25,363 nt of DNA, taken from contig JAQIWT010000267.1 of assembly GCA_034696485.1 (NCBI GenBank), positions 1 to 25,363 on the forward strand. The letters are read 5' to 3'. Positions within the stretch are counted from its first letter, which is position 1; each line of letters starts with the position of its first letter. Positions 1-9,175 of this stretch are shown here, one piece after another. The position numbers were made by a program, and so were the translations under genes. The DNA comes from Isohypsibius dastychi. Taxonomy: Eukaryota > Tardigrada > Eutardigrada > Parachela > Isohypsibiidae. Below the pieces are notes generated by a model, which had not been told where the DNA came from, did not search any database, and saw nothing but the letters and a program-made list of their open reading frames with translations.

Positions 1-469
1 AGCGTGAATCGCAAATCTTCTGTGCTCTTTCCACTGTGGGCCTTCTGCAAATGCGATACCTGCAAAATCGTAAAACATCGATCAACGAACCGTGGCGATT
101 GAAAAAAACATTAATGGACAGAAAACGTGAGTTACCGTTTTCAACTCCCACATTCAAATACGAGTAAAATGTTACTGGTCTTCCAGCCAGTCGATCATCC
201 TTGAATGCTTTTTTTATAAGATGCAAATCAGTGAGGACGACGATAATTTCATTTCCCATCAGCAGCGAAAATATCTTTCCGTGTTTCTTGGAAATTCTCT
301 CAAATGATACAAATGGCTTCTTTGCGTCAATTTTCAGTCCATCACCGAGAAATGGCAGCGACCACGGTCCTGGTGGTAACTCACCAACTCCACGCTTCCA
401 GAGAAGTGTCAGGTAAGTTTTCAGCAGATATCCCAAGCCCATCAACACAAGACAGATTTCTAACAGCAT
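1..469 (-). CDS. Cytochrome P450, CYP2-like, N-terminal part (cut by window edge)
   Basis: Haem monooxygenase of the endoplasmic reticulum. Exon 1 runs 469 down to 136 and exon 2 from 59 to the edge, around an intron at 60-135 (donor GTAACT, acceptor TTTTGCAG, phase 1). Visible: a hydrophobic N-terminal anchor (about residues 1-24), the proline-rich hinge LPPGPWSLPFLG at about residue 31, and just after the intron the helix-C signature EGPQWKEHRRFA, whose Trp and Arg contact the haem propionates. This combination is typical of animal CYP2-clan enzymes. The I-helix, ExxR and haem-Cys motifs lie outside the window, so neither the subfamily nor activity can be judged. The start is the first ATG before the anchor. 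The gene is divergent from the UBAP1-like gene. Confidence 0.9.
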   Translation of the reverse strand, partial: MLLEICLVLMGLGYLLKTYLTLLWKRGVGELPPGPWSLPFLGDGLKIDAKKPFVSFERISKKHGKIFSLLMGNEIIVVLTDLHLIKKAFKDDRLAGRPVTFYSYLNVGVENGNSRFLSINVFFNRHGSLIDVLRFCRYRICRRPTVERAQKICDSR

Positions 470-945
470 TTTGCGCACAGAATGATTCGACGAGCTGACG
501 TGCAACCTGTTGCGCTGCGGCAGATGAGATGACTCGAACTCGGTAATTGCAATCAGCTAGGTATCATTCCTTGATTCCGCCAGTGTTTTGGAGGACAACA
601 AAACGAGAGCAAAATATTCTGCAACCATTTCCACCATTCACGTCAAACGAATTTGCTTTCAGCGCTCCCAGCTGTTCACTGTTTTCGTAGCTCGTCTGTT
701 TACCCCCTGATTCGTGTTTCAACCCCCTGCTCTAAAAAGCAGGGGGAACTTGAGCCTTCAGCTCCTTTTTGATCCAAGGGCCCTCCGCCCGTTGTGGAGT
801 GACGAACGTTTGTTGTGAAAATTCGAAACTGAATTATTTATGCGAAACAGCGCAGAATTATATTCGTCTCACTTAATGCAGCTTCTACCTCTGCCCTAAA
901 CCATTCGATAAAATTGTTCGTATTTGTTACTCATCTATAGTCATC
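470..945. promoter_or_regulatory. Divergent intergenic region between P450 and UBAP1-like gene
   Basis: This 476-nt stretch separates two divergent starts and presumably holds both promoters. No convincing coding exon or RNA gene is seen. The only distinct structure is the perfect hairpin at 723-746, listed separately. Confidence 0.4.
723..746. repeat. Perfect short hairpin, 9-bp stem
   Basis: CCCCCTGCT at 723-731 is the exact reverse complement of AGCAGGGGG at 738-746, with a 6-nt A-rich loop. A further CCCCCTG lies just upstream. Function unknown. Confidence 0.6.
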
Positions 946-1688
946 ATGTCAGCACCAACACCAGCCTCCAGTTTCCTGGATGGAATCCAAGTTCGCCTGA
1001 CGGAGAAATATCGACCTCCTCGTCGCGTAAGAATTTCGAAACGCTCTTTTTGATTTGCCATCAAATTCAAAAATCAGTTTGGTATTTTTGAACAGATAAC
1101 CCTTCCTCCGGAGTACACGAACCGTCTTCAGCAGGATATCGAAGCCATTCTCGATTTGGATGTGAGTCAGCCTTTTCACAGAATGTCCCACTTCATGTTT
1201 CTGTTGTTATGAGTTGTGGTTCTTGCAACCAGTCAGTTTTGTTATTCTAGTATGATTTCAAGCTGGAGGAAGAGGTGATTGCGACTTATCCAGCAAAGCG
1301 CGAAGTTCCTCAACAATCGACAAAACGATCTGCTGACGATAATCCCGCCGTCCCTGTTCCAGAAAATCATGTTGCTACCCCGAATTCTAATGGAGATACA
1401 CGAGTGAAGCCAGCACGTCCGCCACCTCCTCATCAATCGAATCCCAGTGTCTCGTTGAATCCACTTTTGGCATCCGTCAGTTTCAGTCCGATGAAACCTC
1501 AAAAAGCTACGCAGCCACCAGTTGGTGTACCTTCCGCAGCCAGCAGTATTAGGGTCGACGAGTTTGAACCCACGGCAGCTAATCCGTTTGATAATTTGGA
1601 ATTAACCAGCTTGAATGACATGGAGGAACTGACTCGTGTTCTGGGACACGCACCTGCTCCGGAAACGGATATTCCGGATAGTAAATGA
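946..1688 (+). CDS. UBAP1: UBAP1/MVB12-like ESCRT-I subunit, short form without C-terminal UBA domains
   Basis: Predicted ESCRT-I subunit for sorting ubiquitinated cargo at endosomes. Exons: 946-1026, 1096-1161, 1251-1688; introns are phase 0 with GTAAGA/ACAG and GTGAGT/CTAG ends; product 194 aa. Residues ~9-57 resemble the UMA domain of UBAP1 (SFLDGIQVRLTEKYRPP, then ITLPPE and DYDFKLEEEV), which docks onto the ESCRT-I headpiece. A Pro-rich linker contains SLNPLLASVSF, similar to the NPILAS segment of animal UBAP1. Near the C-terminus is NPFDNLEL followed by a DMEEL segment, a hallmark of UBAP1. The vertebrate protein is about 500 aa and ends in tandem overlapping UBA (SOUBA) domains. Here a TGA follows at residue 194, and I see no UBA-like exon before the next gene. 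Relationship clear; naming as UBAP1 rather than MVB12 is an inference. Confidence 0.82.
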
Positions 1689-2198
1689 AGAGCAGCTGAC
1701 TGTGATTCTAGTCTATCACCTTATGTAAATCGTTGATGCTTTCGTTCGAACTGACTCTTTTAAATGTTGAAAAGTCGGCTATTAAGTTCTATAACTGACT
1801 TGGTATCTCCGTTCTGACGTTGTTATTTCTTCTGTTCTACAAATCTTGTGACTTTGTGATAGATTTCTGAGTTAACTTGTGTTTATGAACCTTGTCTTAT
1901 TTATTCTTGAATGATTGGAGAAATTGAAGAAACACGATTAAATAATTAGCTCGAGGAGAAAGATACAAAAATTTTATGATGAACTGATTAAACATTGACA
2001 AAAAACTGCTCGCCTGTTGATCAGAACTTCCGCGAATTCATATTTATCCCCGAATTTATTCGAGCTCCCCAGACCACATCTTATCACTGCACGAAAACGA
2101 ATCGAAAGCCCAAGCTGGAATGAATTTGGACAATTAGTTCTGGCGGTTTAGAAAGTGTATAATTATTCCACATTCGAGTCTGATGGAGTTATTAATTT
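1689..2198. other. Convergent 3' intergenic region
   Basis: AT-rich region between the 3' ends of the UBAP1-like (+) and Derlin (-) genes. It probably contains both 3' UTRs. No supported coding exon, RNA gene or repeat was seen. Confidence 0.5.
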
Positions 2199-3401
2199 TC
2201 AAAAAAGTGTGGACAACTTTGCGTAGACATACTCTGTATAAGCATCTCTGATGACTGGTCCACCCATTTCCTGGGGGTACTTGAAGGCCAAATAGTAATA
2301 CAGATGTCCAACCAGAATTCCCAGTAAATCGAAGATGCCTCTGAAATGAAATCTCAATCAATTCTCAAGTCGCAGATATTAAATCATCCGGGGCTTGATA
2401 TTCTGAGAACAGACCATACAAATCATAAACGACAGAACCGATACACAAACCAACTTCCGGTTCAAAAAGCACAATTTCTCGCTTCAAAAAAAACGGAGAT
2501 TTCGAACTGACCAAATTCAGAAAACAATTCTCATAAAAAGAAAAAATCAACCTGAATTCAAAACTCGAACTCACCCAGTTCCAAGGGTGAAATTTAATCC
2601 GAAGAGAACCCACGGAAGATATTGCGCTTTGAATCTCGTTCCAAACCAGAACGACACGATGACATCTCGGTTAAGCTGGCACCATATATACAGGACACTG
2701 AGAACCATGGGATCCATTAGAAGCTACAAACACATGTTACCAAACCGGAAATCGAAGATGGAATATATTTCTGAATGTAGAATGCTGAAGATGACTTACG
2801 GAAAGATCTGTGAACAGACCGACGAGAACCAAGCAAGCCCAGATGAAGATCAGCATGAACAAGTAGTCAGCCGTCCTCCCAGTAAAATAACCTGCAAGAT
2901 CAAAGTTGTAGAACACTGCAGACAAAATGACCATGAAAAATCGAAGATAATATTATCCACTGTTTTTTCCGTAAAATAAACAGACTCACCGGATTCCAAC
3001 TGCGACGAATAATTGTACAGAAAATATAGGTTCAGCAGATAGTGAAATCCTGTCTGTGGCGATATGGGGAAGTAGAACAATGCGGTGACAGGACGCCATA
3101 ACTGCAAAAAACCACAATGTGTCCTTCATTCGAAAAAAAATCGCAAAAATCCATCGAAGATTGACCACCGCAAAATAATTCGGATCAGCACGGCTAGTTT
3201 TGATTTGAATTAAATAAAATTTCACCCAGTAGCACAACTAACCTGAAAATGTCTGAATGTGAGATTAGAGTCCAGAATGAGGTAGTAAGCATTTATGATC
3301 CCAAATCTGCCCAGAAGTGAAAGCACAACTGATCCCGTGAACCAGTACTTGGTGATCTGCGGGATGCTGTTGTACCACAGGGAGAGTTCATTTGTTGCCA
3401 T
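2199..3401 (-). CDS. DERL1: Derlin-1-like ER-associated degradation protein
   Basis: Derlins are rhomboid pseudoproteases of the ER membrane that help move misfolded proteins to the cytosol for degradation. Exons (minus strand): 3401-3243, 3101-2990, 2891-2800, 2723-2575, 2340-2199, in phase; product 217 aa. Recognisable blocks: start MATNELSLWYNSIPQITKYW, then LWRPVTALFYFPISPQTGF (the Derlin WR motif), GRTADYLFML, LSVLYIWCQLNRD, VSFWFGTRFKAQYLPWVL and VGHLYYYLAFKYPQEMGG. No rhomboid Ser-His dyad is visible, as expected for Derlins. The protein ends about 19 residues after PQEMGG, so it lacks the long cytosolic tail and p97-binding SHP box of human Derlin-1 (251 aa). Derlin-1 fits slightly better than Derlin-2/3. 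Confidence in the family is very high; the last exon's end is less certain. Confidence 0.93.
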
Positions 3402-3960
3402 CTTTGACGTCCGGAAAGTCCAGTCTCTGTCTAACCACACAAAACAAGTTAAAAACAACGGAGGAAGATCAGAAGTCTCTGTTATAAAATCCCAAAAATA
3501 CACGTCATCAACATCCATAAGCAATGGTGTTTGAAAATGCTCATCCTCCGCACACCGGAGACAAGCTCAACGTACCTGGTCTTCACCAGCTGATCCACAG
3601 CTTTCCAGGAAGTTCGAGGAATTAATCACAGTTTGTATTAAAATCGGAATCTGGAAATGCGGAAAACGGAATTGAATTTATTTGAAGACACAATTCCGAA
3701 ACAATGATTCCCTACCCCCCCCCTTCTGCCAGGCAGCAACCGTCCCCCCCCCCCCTCACGCTTTCACCATTAAATTAGAAGGCATCATTTCCATCCGACT
3801 GTATTCATGAATGTAAACGTTATTCAAGATTAAACACAAAGAGGACAAATTTATAACACTAAAATGTTCCGGGTTCCGCTTGCCGTAAACAAGAATAACA
3901 GCAAAAAGCGTTATTCGAAAGAACGCTACACGGAATACAAGACACGTTTCAGCAGGAAAT
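3402..3960. other. Region between Derlin start and decayed DPH7 gene, with two poly-C tracts
   Basis: Presumed Derlin promoter and 5' UTR. It holds a C9 run at 3715-3723 and a C12 run at 3744-3755, separated by about 20 nt. No supported coding exon. Confidence 0.45.
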
Positions 3961-4577
3961 TCATACAACATCCGCTTTGGAGAATTCATATCCATCCAAT
4001 ACGTGATCGTAAAATGAGCGAGCAGCCAAAGAATACAGCGGATTCAGACCAGCGATATCAGTTTCCGCCGACTCTCTGTGGCGGGTTACTTCCGGACTCT
4101 AGTCGATTCCATAAGTGAGCTCCCGATCTTCCATGAAAGTCTCAAGAATTCGGAACTCTACCACAGAAAAAATCTGGTAAAAAAACTGAGAACCCACTAG
4201 TCGTATATACAAACTCACCCATATCTTTGAACTCCACGACTTTGGCGCCTTCTTGCATGCAAGCACAAGCCAGCAACGTAGGATCCTCAGGGCTGACCTT
4301 TATTCTCCAGACTCCGCCACCAAGCTTTAGCTGAGAAACAGGATTGACGAACATCCGGTTATCCCAACAGCGGATATTCTCATCGTAACTGCAACAAGCA
4401 AATTTGAAAAAAAAATCATTATACCCAAAATCCAGAATAATCACCTGCCGGTTATAAGGTCAAAGTTCCGAGGTGTTCCGCTGACTATGCTAGTCACTCC
4501 GGCATCATGACCACGGACTGTCGAAACCTCTTCTTCTAAACGAAGATCGGTTACTTTGAGAAGGCTATCATCTGCTC
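3961..4577 (-). pseudogene. DPH7: DPH7-like (diphthine methylesterase) WD40 gene, C-terminal half, with in-frame TAG
   Basis: DPH7/WDR85 removes the methyl ester from diphthine during diphthamide synthesis on eEF2. Three exons are readable: 4577-4445, 4388-4219, and from 4157 down. They encode TGADDSLLKVTDLR, then GSYDENIRCWDNR, GGGVWRI and ACMQEGAKVVEF, matching the DPH7 blades GGDD..., GSYDE.IRLWDTR, GGVWRIKW and ACMH. Junctions are in phase (GTGATT/TTGCAG; GTGAGT/TGGTAG). In the last exon the conserved YGADW appears as YGID followed by TAG at 4099-4101, exactly where the Trp should be. The same frame then continues with SLAARSFYDH, matching the conserved C-terminal SFYDH blade, to a TGA at 3961. 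The Trp of the GWD motif in the first readable blade is also lost (KVTD). I infer a decayed or truncated gene. The 5' half could not be reconstructed. Confidence 0.72.
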
Positions 4578-5260
4578 CTGTATCACAAAAAAAGGAAATC
4601 AATTCATTTCGCTTTGCGGAATGTATACTGCCGAGGAAGGTTTGTGAGTCCGTCCCTGTAACCGCCACATGGGTGACGTCGTTTGTACTTCGCCCTCAGG
4701 TGCGTTGTAGTAAAACACGTTGTTTATTGGGTTGGCTCATACAACGCATTTATGTTTCGGGTTTCACAGTTTACGAGAATTCTAGAGTTCTACCTGAGAG
4801 AAAATTTAATACGTTTTCATTTTTCGCCAAAAATATTTTGGTACTTGTCTATCCAAAAACAACGCACTCTTCTTAATCAGTCTGCTACAGTGAGCAGCTG
4901 TGGTTTCACTGGAAAAAAATTCGGCTAATAATATTTGCTTTTGATTTATTCATGCAAGAAATTAAACGACTGTACGCAAAGCGAAATGGTTGTCATTTCT
5001 CCTGGAAATGACCCGTAGGTATTTCAAGATTTACAGACTTACAGTCAATCGGAAATTTTATGGTGCGTGTGGTTTTGATTGAGCAAACGCTGGGCACAGC
5101 AGAGTAGACCGCTCCACTGGAGGCTCAAAGGCTTCGCCGCATCTTTATCACCCAGAAGTTCATATACTGTGCTGTAGCCTGTAGGGTGTTCTGTTTGTTC
5201 CCTGATTAAATCCAGCCAAGCAACCATAAAACATAAATTCATCTTTCAAAAGGGTTCAAT
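4578..5260 (-). other. Unresolved 5' part of the DPH7-like locus, with insertion-like sequence
   Basis: The conserved DPH7 N-terminal blades should lie here, but no clear in-phase set of exons is found. A minus-strand reading over 5045-5242 contains PLSLQWSG and ends KISD before a TGA next to a GTAAGT donor at about 5040. This weakly resembles the DPH7 segment LSLDWS...KIISSDS, with a second stop where Ser is expected. Sequence at 4700-4870 looks inserted (see the adjacent repeat). Weak evidence. Confidence 0.25.
4701..4748. mobile_element. Possible mariner-type terminal sequence or hairpin
   Basis: TATTGGGTTGGCTCAT at 4725-4740 resembles the end of mariner-family inverted repeats (TTGGGTTGGC...). 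TGCGTTGTA (4701-4709) is the inverse of TACAACGCA (4740-4748), and ACAACGCAC recurs at 4859-4867. No transposase remnant or matching opposite end was found, so the assignment is tentative. Confidence 0.25.
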
Positions 5261-6179
5261 ACCGAACAATTCAGAACTGCTCTTCTGACTCATGCTTTCC
5301 CTTTCAAAACTGCAGTGGCGCAATGTATAAGTGGAAGGTCACCCTAACGCCGATGAATCCTATCATCCCCCGGCTCATCTGAAAAAACGTAGACTATGGC
5401 AGCAGCTAACGCGATTTTGACGTAACGACCGTTCTGAACTTAGATAATCACTCGAGTTAGATTGATCATCGCCCATCTAACTTGAGAGAGTCCACAGTAT
5501 CACAGTGGAAAGGTCATGCCTCGAAAAATGAATGACCGCTGATAAGTAGCCATCGATTCCCTCGAAGCCTTGCCTTTGAGCTTATCGAATCGCCATCTAT
5601 TCATTTTTTATTTAGGCCTAAGTGTTGGGTCGACGATGCAGCCCACCATTAATTACAATGGGGCCCAGTTATGGCGGATGACAACACAAAATTGACGGCC
5701 AAGGTAAACAATTGAAGCAAGTGGATTACATACGGTAGAACGGTCCAAGGGGCCGGTTGCACTCTTTTTTCTAGTCAGTGGTGGGACATTCAGTGTTGGT
5801 AGGCTGATTCTTGACGACTGTTCACGATTCTTTCTCTTGGCTGACGATGAATTGCCAGATTTTCCAACCGGTTGCACCTGCATCACTTTACGCTCCGGGA
5901 CTTGTGATCCTTGGGAGTGTTAAATTTCAGTTGTGCTTCCGTGATCAAGCCAATTACCTCTATTCGTGTCTGTCTTTGGTTCAGTGAAGGTCGATCTCGT
6001 GGGGTCACCTTTACAAATTTACCACCATAACAATTCATTACACTGACGTATTTAACCTGTTATTCCAGTGTGTTGACTCCATCAGAAACTCCAGATGACA
6101 ACGGAGAATATTTTTTTCGCCGCATTCGAATTATATTCCCTCAAGTCTCCGCTCCGGTAATCAATCTATCACGAAGAAA
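5261..6179. other. Gap with repeat-like sequence upstream of the GPCR
   Basis: No gene is supported. A hairpin made of CTCGAGTTAGAT and ATCTAACTTGAG lies at about 5450-5490. Two tRNA-box-like stretches (GTGGCGCAATGTATAAG near 5316; CATCGATTCCC near 5551) are not spaced as in a tRNA. A basic 77-codon minus frame at 5653-5886 could be an unknown exon but matches nothing I recognise. Confidence 0.35.
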
Positions 6180-6203
6180 ATGCTGAAGATCTTGCTCGAA
6201 TAA
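6180..6203 (+). promoter_or_regulatory. Seven-codon upstream ORF overlapping the GPCR start (TAATG)
   Basis: An ATG at 6180 opens a frame reading MLKILLE whose TAA shares its final A with the ATG of the receptor at 6203. Such an overlap would favour termination-reinitiation or dampen translation, if this ATG lies in the mRNA (the transcription start is unknown). Confidence 0.45.
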
Positions 6204-7475
6204 TGTTTCCAAATGACACTTTCTTTTCCTCATCCGGAAATGCGACATCGGTGGAACAAACCCTGGCCCAGCAACTTGTGACATGGATCGCCCTGGTCGT
6301 CATGATTCTCGCACTCTTCACCAACGGTCTTTGCCTAATAGCCTTTATTCAAGAACGGCGTCTGCGTACCGTGTTTAACTACTACCTAATCAACCTGACC
6401 CTCACAGACATCTTTTACACCGCCATCAGCCTGCCCTGTTTCATCACCCTCAACTATCACGGATATTGGCCGTTTGGTCGTGGAGCTTGCACTTTCTACC
6501 TCTGGGCAGACTGGACTTTTTCAGCTTGTGTTGAGGGCGCGGTTCTACTTATTGGGTTCGACCGGATCTGGGCGCTCTATTACCCATTTAACTATCGGGA
6601 TAATCATAGCAAGAAAGTAACAGTCGTGTTGATCGCTTGCATGTGGGTTTGGGTACAGATGTGCATGCTGCCGGGAATAATCGCTAGTCATTATGCTGAG
6701 TCTGACCCGCAGTTGTGTGAAGTTTCTATGGAGACTCCGCTGAAGCGCGCATGGGATTTGTTCGTGAACCTGGCCAACTATATTGTTCCACAAGTCCTTC
6801 TGATAATCTCGTTTGTGCTGATAGCTTACAAGATCAGCACGAAGAAAAAGGTTCAAGTGGCAAAAATTCCAACAGGTATTTGATTTATCCAGTGTATAAG
6901 GGAATAAACAGTGGGGGGGGGGGGGATACTTTTGCATTTGGAATATTGTCCTGTATCAAGAAAGCAGTTATACTACCTCCCCCCCCCCATCCTACTGTTT
7001 GGAAGTGTGTTGCGGTGAAATCGAAGGTTCTCTTTGTTTTTTGTTAGTTTCGTGCTCCTCTTCGAGAAATCAAGATAACCAAGTGTCCATGAATTTGGAT
7101 AACACAAGCGGAGGTCTGACATCCACGGTGGATAGGCGATCTGCAAAGGAACGTCGACTCTTTCGAATGTTTACCTATTTGACGATTTCAATGGCGGTGT
7201 GTTGGGGACCGGGAGATGTTTTCTGGACAATGTACAACCTTGACCCGAGTGTCTACGAGTTCTCACTCGCCAGCGCCATGTCGCTACTCATGTTTTGCAA
7301 TGCTGTTACTAATCCTCTATTATACCAGACCGGAAGCAATGAAATGCAAAAAACTCTGCTGCGTTTAATTGGCACACGGACTCCAGGGGAAAAGCTCGTC
7401 GTCACGGTCGCAACGGTCGCTCTGCGTGAACATCAAGGTAATTCAAGCCTCATCCGGAAGCAGAGCACCGATTAG
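6203..7475 (+). CDS. Class A GPCR, biogenic-amine/muscarinic-like orphan receptor
   Basis: Seven-transmembrane receptor of 366 aa. Exons 6203-6875 and 7048-7475, intron phase 1 (GTATTT / TTGTTAG). Visible: N-glycosylation sequons at residues 4 and 13; TM1 with N41 (1.50); TM2 LTLTD with D69 (2.50); the ECL1 motif GYWPFG; C96 (3.25), predicted to bond C172 in ECL2; D103 at position 3.32, the amine anchor of aminergic receptors; DRI instead of DRY at 120-122; TM5 Pro196; TM6 CWGP; TM7 NPLLY. The third intracellular loop is short and Ser/Lys-rich. ADWTF...FDRIWALYYPFNYR is closest in style to muscarinic/histamine-type receptors, but position 7.43 is Phe rather than Tyr. Ligand unknown; the family assignment is firm, the subfamily is not. 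Confidence 0.9.
6906..7000. repeat. Poly-G/poly-C inverted repeat in the GPCR intron
   Basis: AAACAGT (6906-6912) followed by G13 (6913-6925) faces C10 (6979-6988) followed by ACTGTTT (6994-7000). Arms are about 22 nt each, imperfect, separated by about 50 nt. The transcript could fold into a very stable hairpin within the 172-nt intron. Confidence 0.7.
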
Positions 7476-9175
7476 AGCAACGCTGCTGGTTCCTGCGTTT
7501 CTAGAGGAAAAGATAATCTGTGCAATTTGAGATAAATTTTTTTATGTGGAAACATGATCCTTCGATTTTCCGGAGGCTCTTAAACACTGACCTTCAGTGT
7601 GACCGCTAAATACATATATTTTCTTGGAGACTGGTTAATAGCGGTAAAAGCCTGTAGGCTTCATCCCGAGCTTACTTTTGACAATATTCAACCTTAAAAT
7701 AAGAGCTATATGTCAAACGATCGGGTATAACATCAGAATAAACTGGACGAAGGACAATTTTGGAATGTAAATTCTGAAATTCGTTATTGACCAAAAACTC
7801 AAGGTCACTAGCAAGAAAATGTGGAATCTTTCGCCAAATAACATTTTTGAACTACACACGCAATCTCAACGAAATGATTTGCAATCGATAGACTTGAAAT
7901 CGTATTATAGTTAATGATACTTTGAGACGGTACTTTGAAAGATTCAAATTTTCAGATCAATTCAACAATGTTCCATTTCACAGATTAAATGAAATTTTGT
8001 AAACTCAAGGACAAAGTTTCAACTAGCAACATATCATCGACCAAAGATATTTCAGTGTTGACCCTTTCGAAGATCGAAATGCTTCAATTGTAAATTAAAA
8101 TTATAACTTTAATGTTTGTATAAACCAATGATGAGTGATATTTAAATATGGTTAAAAATTAGAACATGAAATATGAATGGAAAGCCTCCGGACGTCGTGA
8201 GTAGCACGAGCGAGTTGCACAGCAATTTTTAATATCACTTAAATACGCAATTCGCTCACAATAAACGGATGCCTCTTTATCTATTACAACGGTTGGATGA
8301 TGCCCTTGAAGGCGGCTCTGCAAATTACAAACTACTGTAATATTTGAATGCTGATAACGGAGAACCTTCGGTGACCTCCCAATTCGGATAATCGGCCCAC
8401 ATGGTGGCGGTGGTTAACTGATGGTTCACTGAAAAAATAGTAAGTTTGATCGTGAGTGAACTGCTGAACTGACGCCAAATCAGAGATCTGACTCGATAAG
8501 CTCTAGTACGATAGACGCGACAGACTAAGAATGACTACCATAGATATGTCATTTCTTGTGGTAGCGATATTTGAGTATTTTAAAGAATGAATCTGTCAAG
8601 TGTCTGCAAACGATATCCAACGCAATATGCAACCGATATAAGGTGTGCTCTCCCATTGCCATCTTTTAGCTTTAGCCAAGTGAAGTGTCAGTACATACAA
8701 TGGGCCACATGGTAAAGAGCGCGCAGAATGCCAATGCGGATTGCGGAAACGGAGAACGGGATTTGGCCGAAGTCGATAGTTCCTCCACTTCTCATCTTGT
8801 ATAGCACCTGCACTAGAAAATCCTGATTTCGTTGATCCTACCGCTGTTCATCCTGGCATAATAATTTTGTCTGGTCTCGTGAGTGTTGAAGCAAATAGGA
8901 AGAGAGCTCGCCACAACGTCATTTTTCAACCTGAGAATCACGGAGGATTCTTTGTTCGAAGAAAGAATGTTAGGCTGAAAGATAAGAAACAGGGGCATTG
9001 TGTGACAGTGAGACTTTCTCAATAGTATCATTCTATTCTCAAGCCATCGCATCACGGGGTTCTTATACCGGTTCACATTCACGATCACAAGGACACACGA
9101 AAACTTCAACTTTCTGATGGCGGGGGGCTCTAAGTTATCTCGGTCATCTTTGTCTCTTGATCGTTTTTTCAAGTT
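7476..9175. other. Large AT-rich gap between GPCR and VHS-FYVE-RING gene
   Basis: About 1.7 kb with no recognised exon, RNA gene or clear repeat. It should contain the 3' UTRs of both flanking convergent genes. A 119-codon minus frame at 8813-9172, basic at its start, is open but resembles nothing known, and no splice-linked neighbour was found. Confidence 0.45.

Noticed and set aside
3864-4118. 84-codon plus-strand frame
   Set aside because: Antisense shadow of the DPH7 C-terminal reading frame, which has real homology.
5310-5570. tRNA- or SINE-like A/B boxes
   Set aside because: The boxes are about 235 nt apart, and no cloverleaf can be drawn.
5653-5886. Basic minus-strand frame (QPVGKSGNSSSAKRKNREQ) with a possible GTATGT donor near its end
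   Set aside because: Could be an exon, but no partner exon or known domain supports it.
8813-9172. 119-codon minus-strand frame starting MKKRSRDKDD
   Set aside because: No family resemblance, no clear splice-linked neighbour, and it lies in the likely 3' region of the VHS-FYVE-RING gene.
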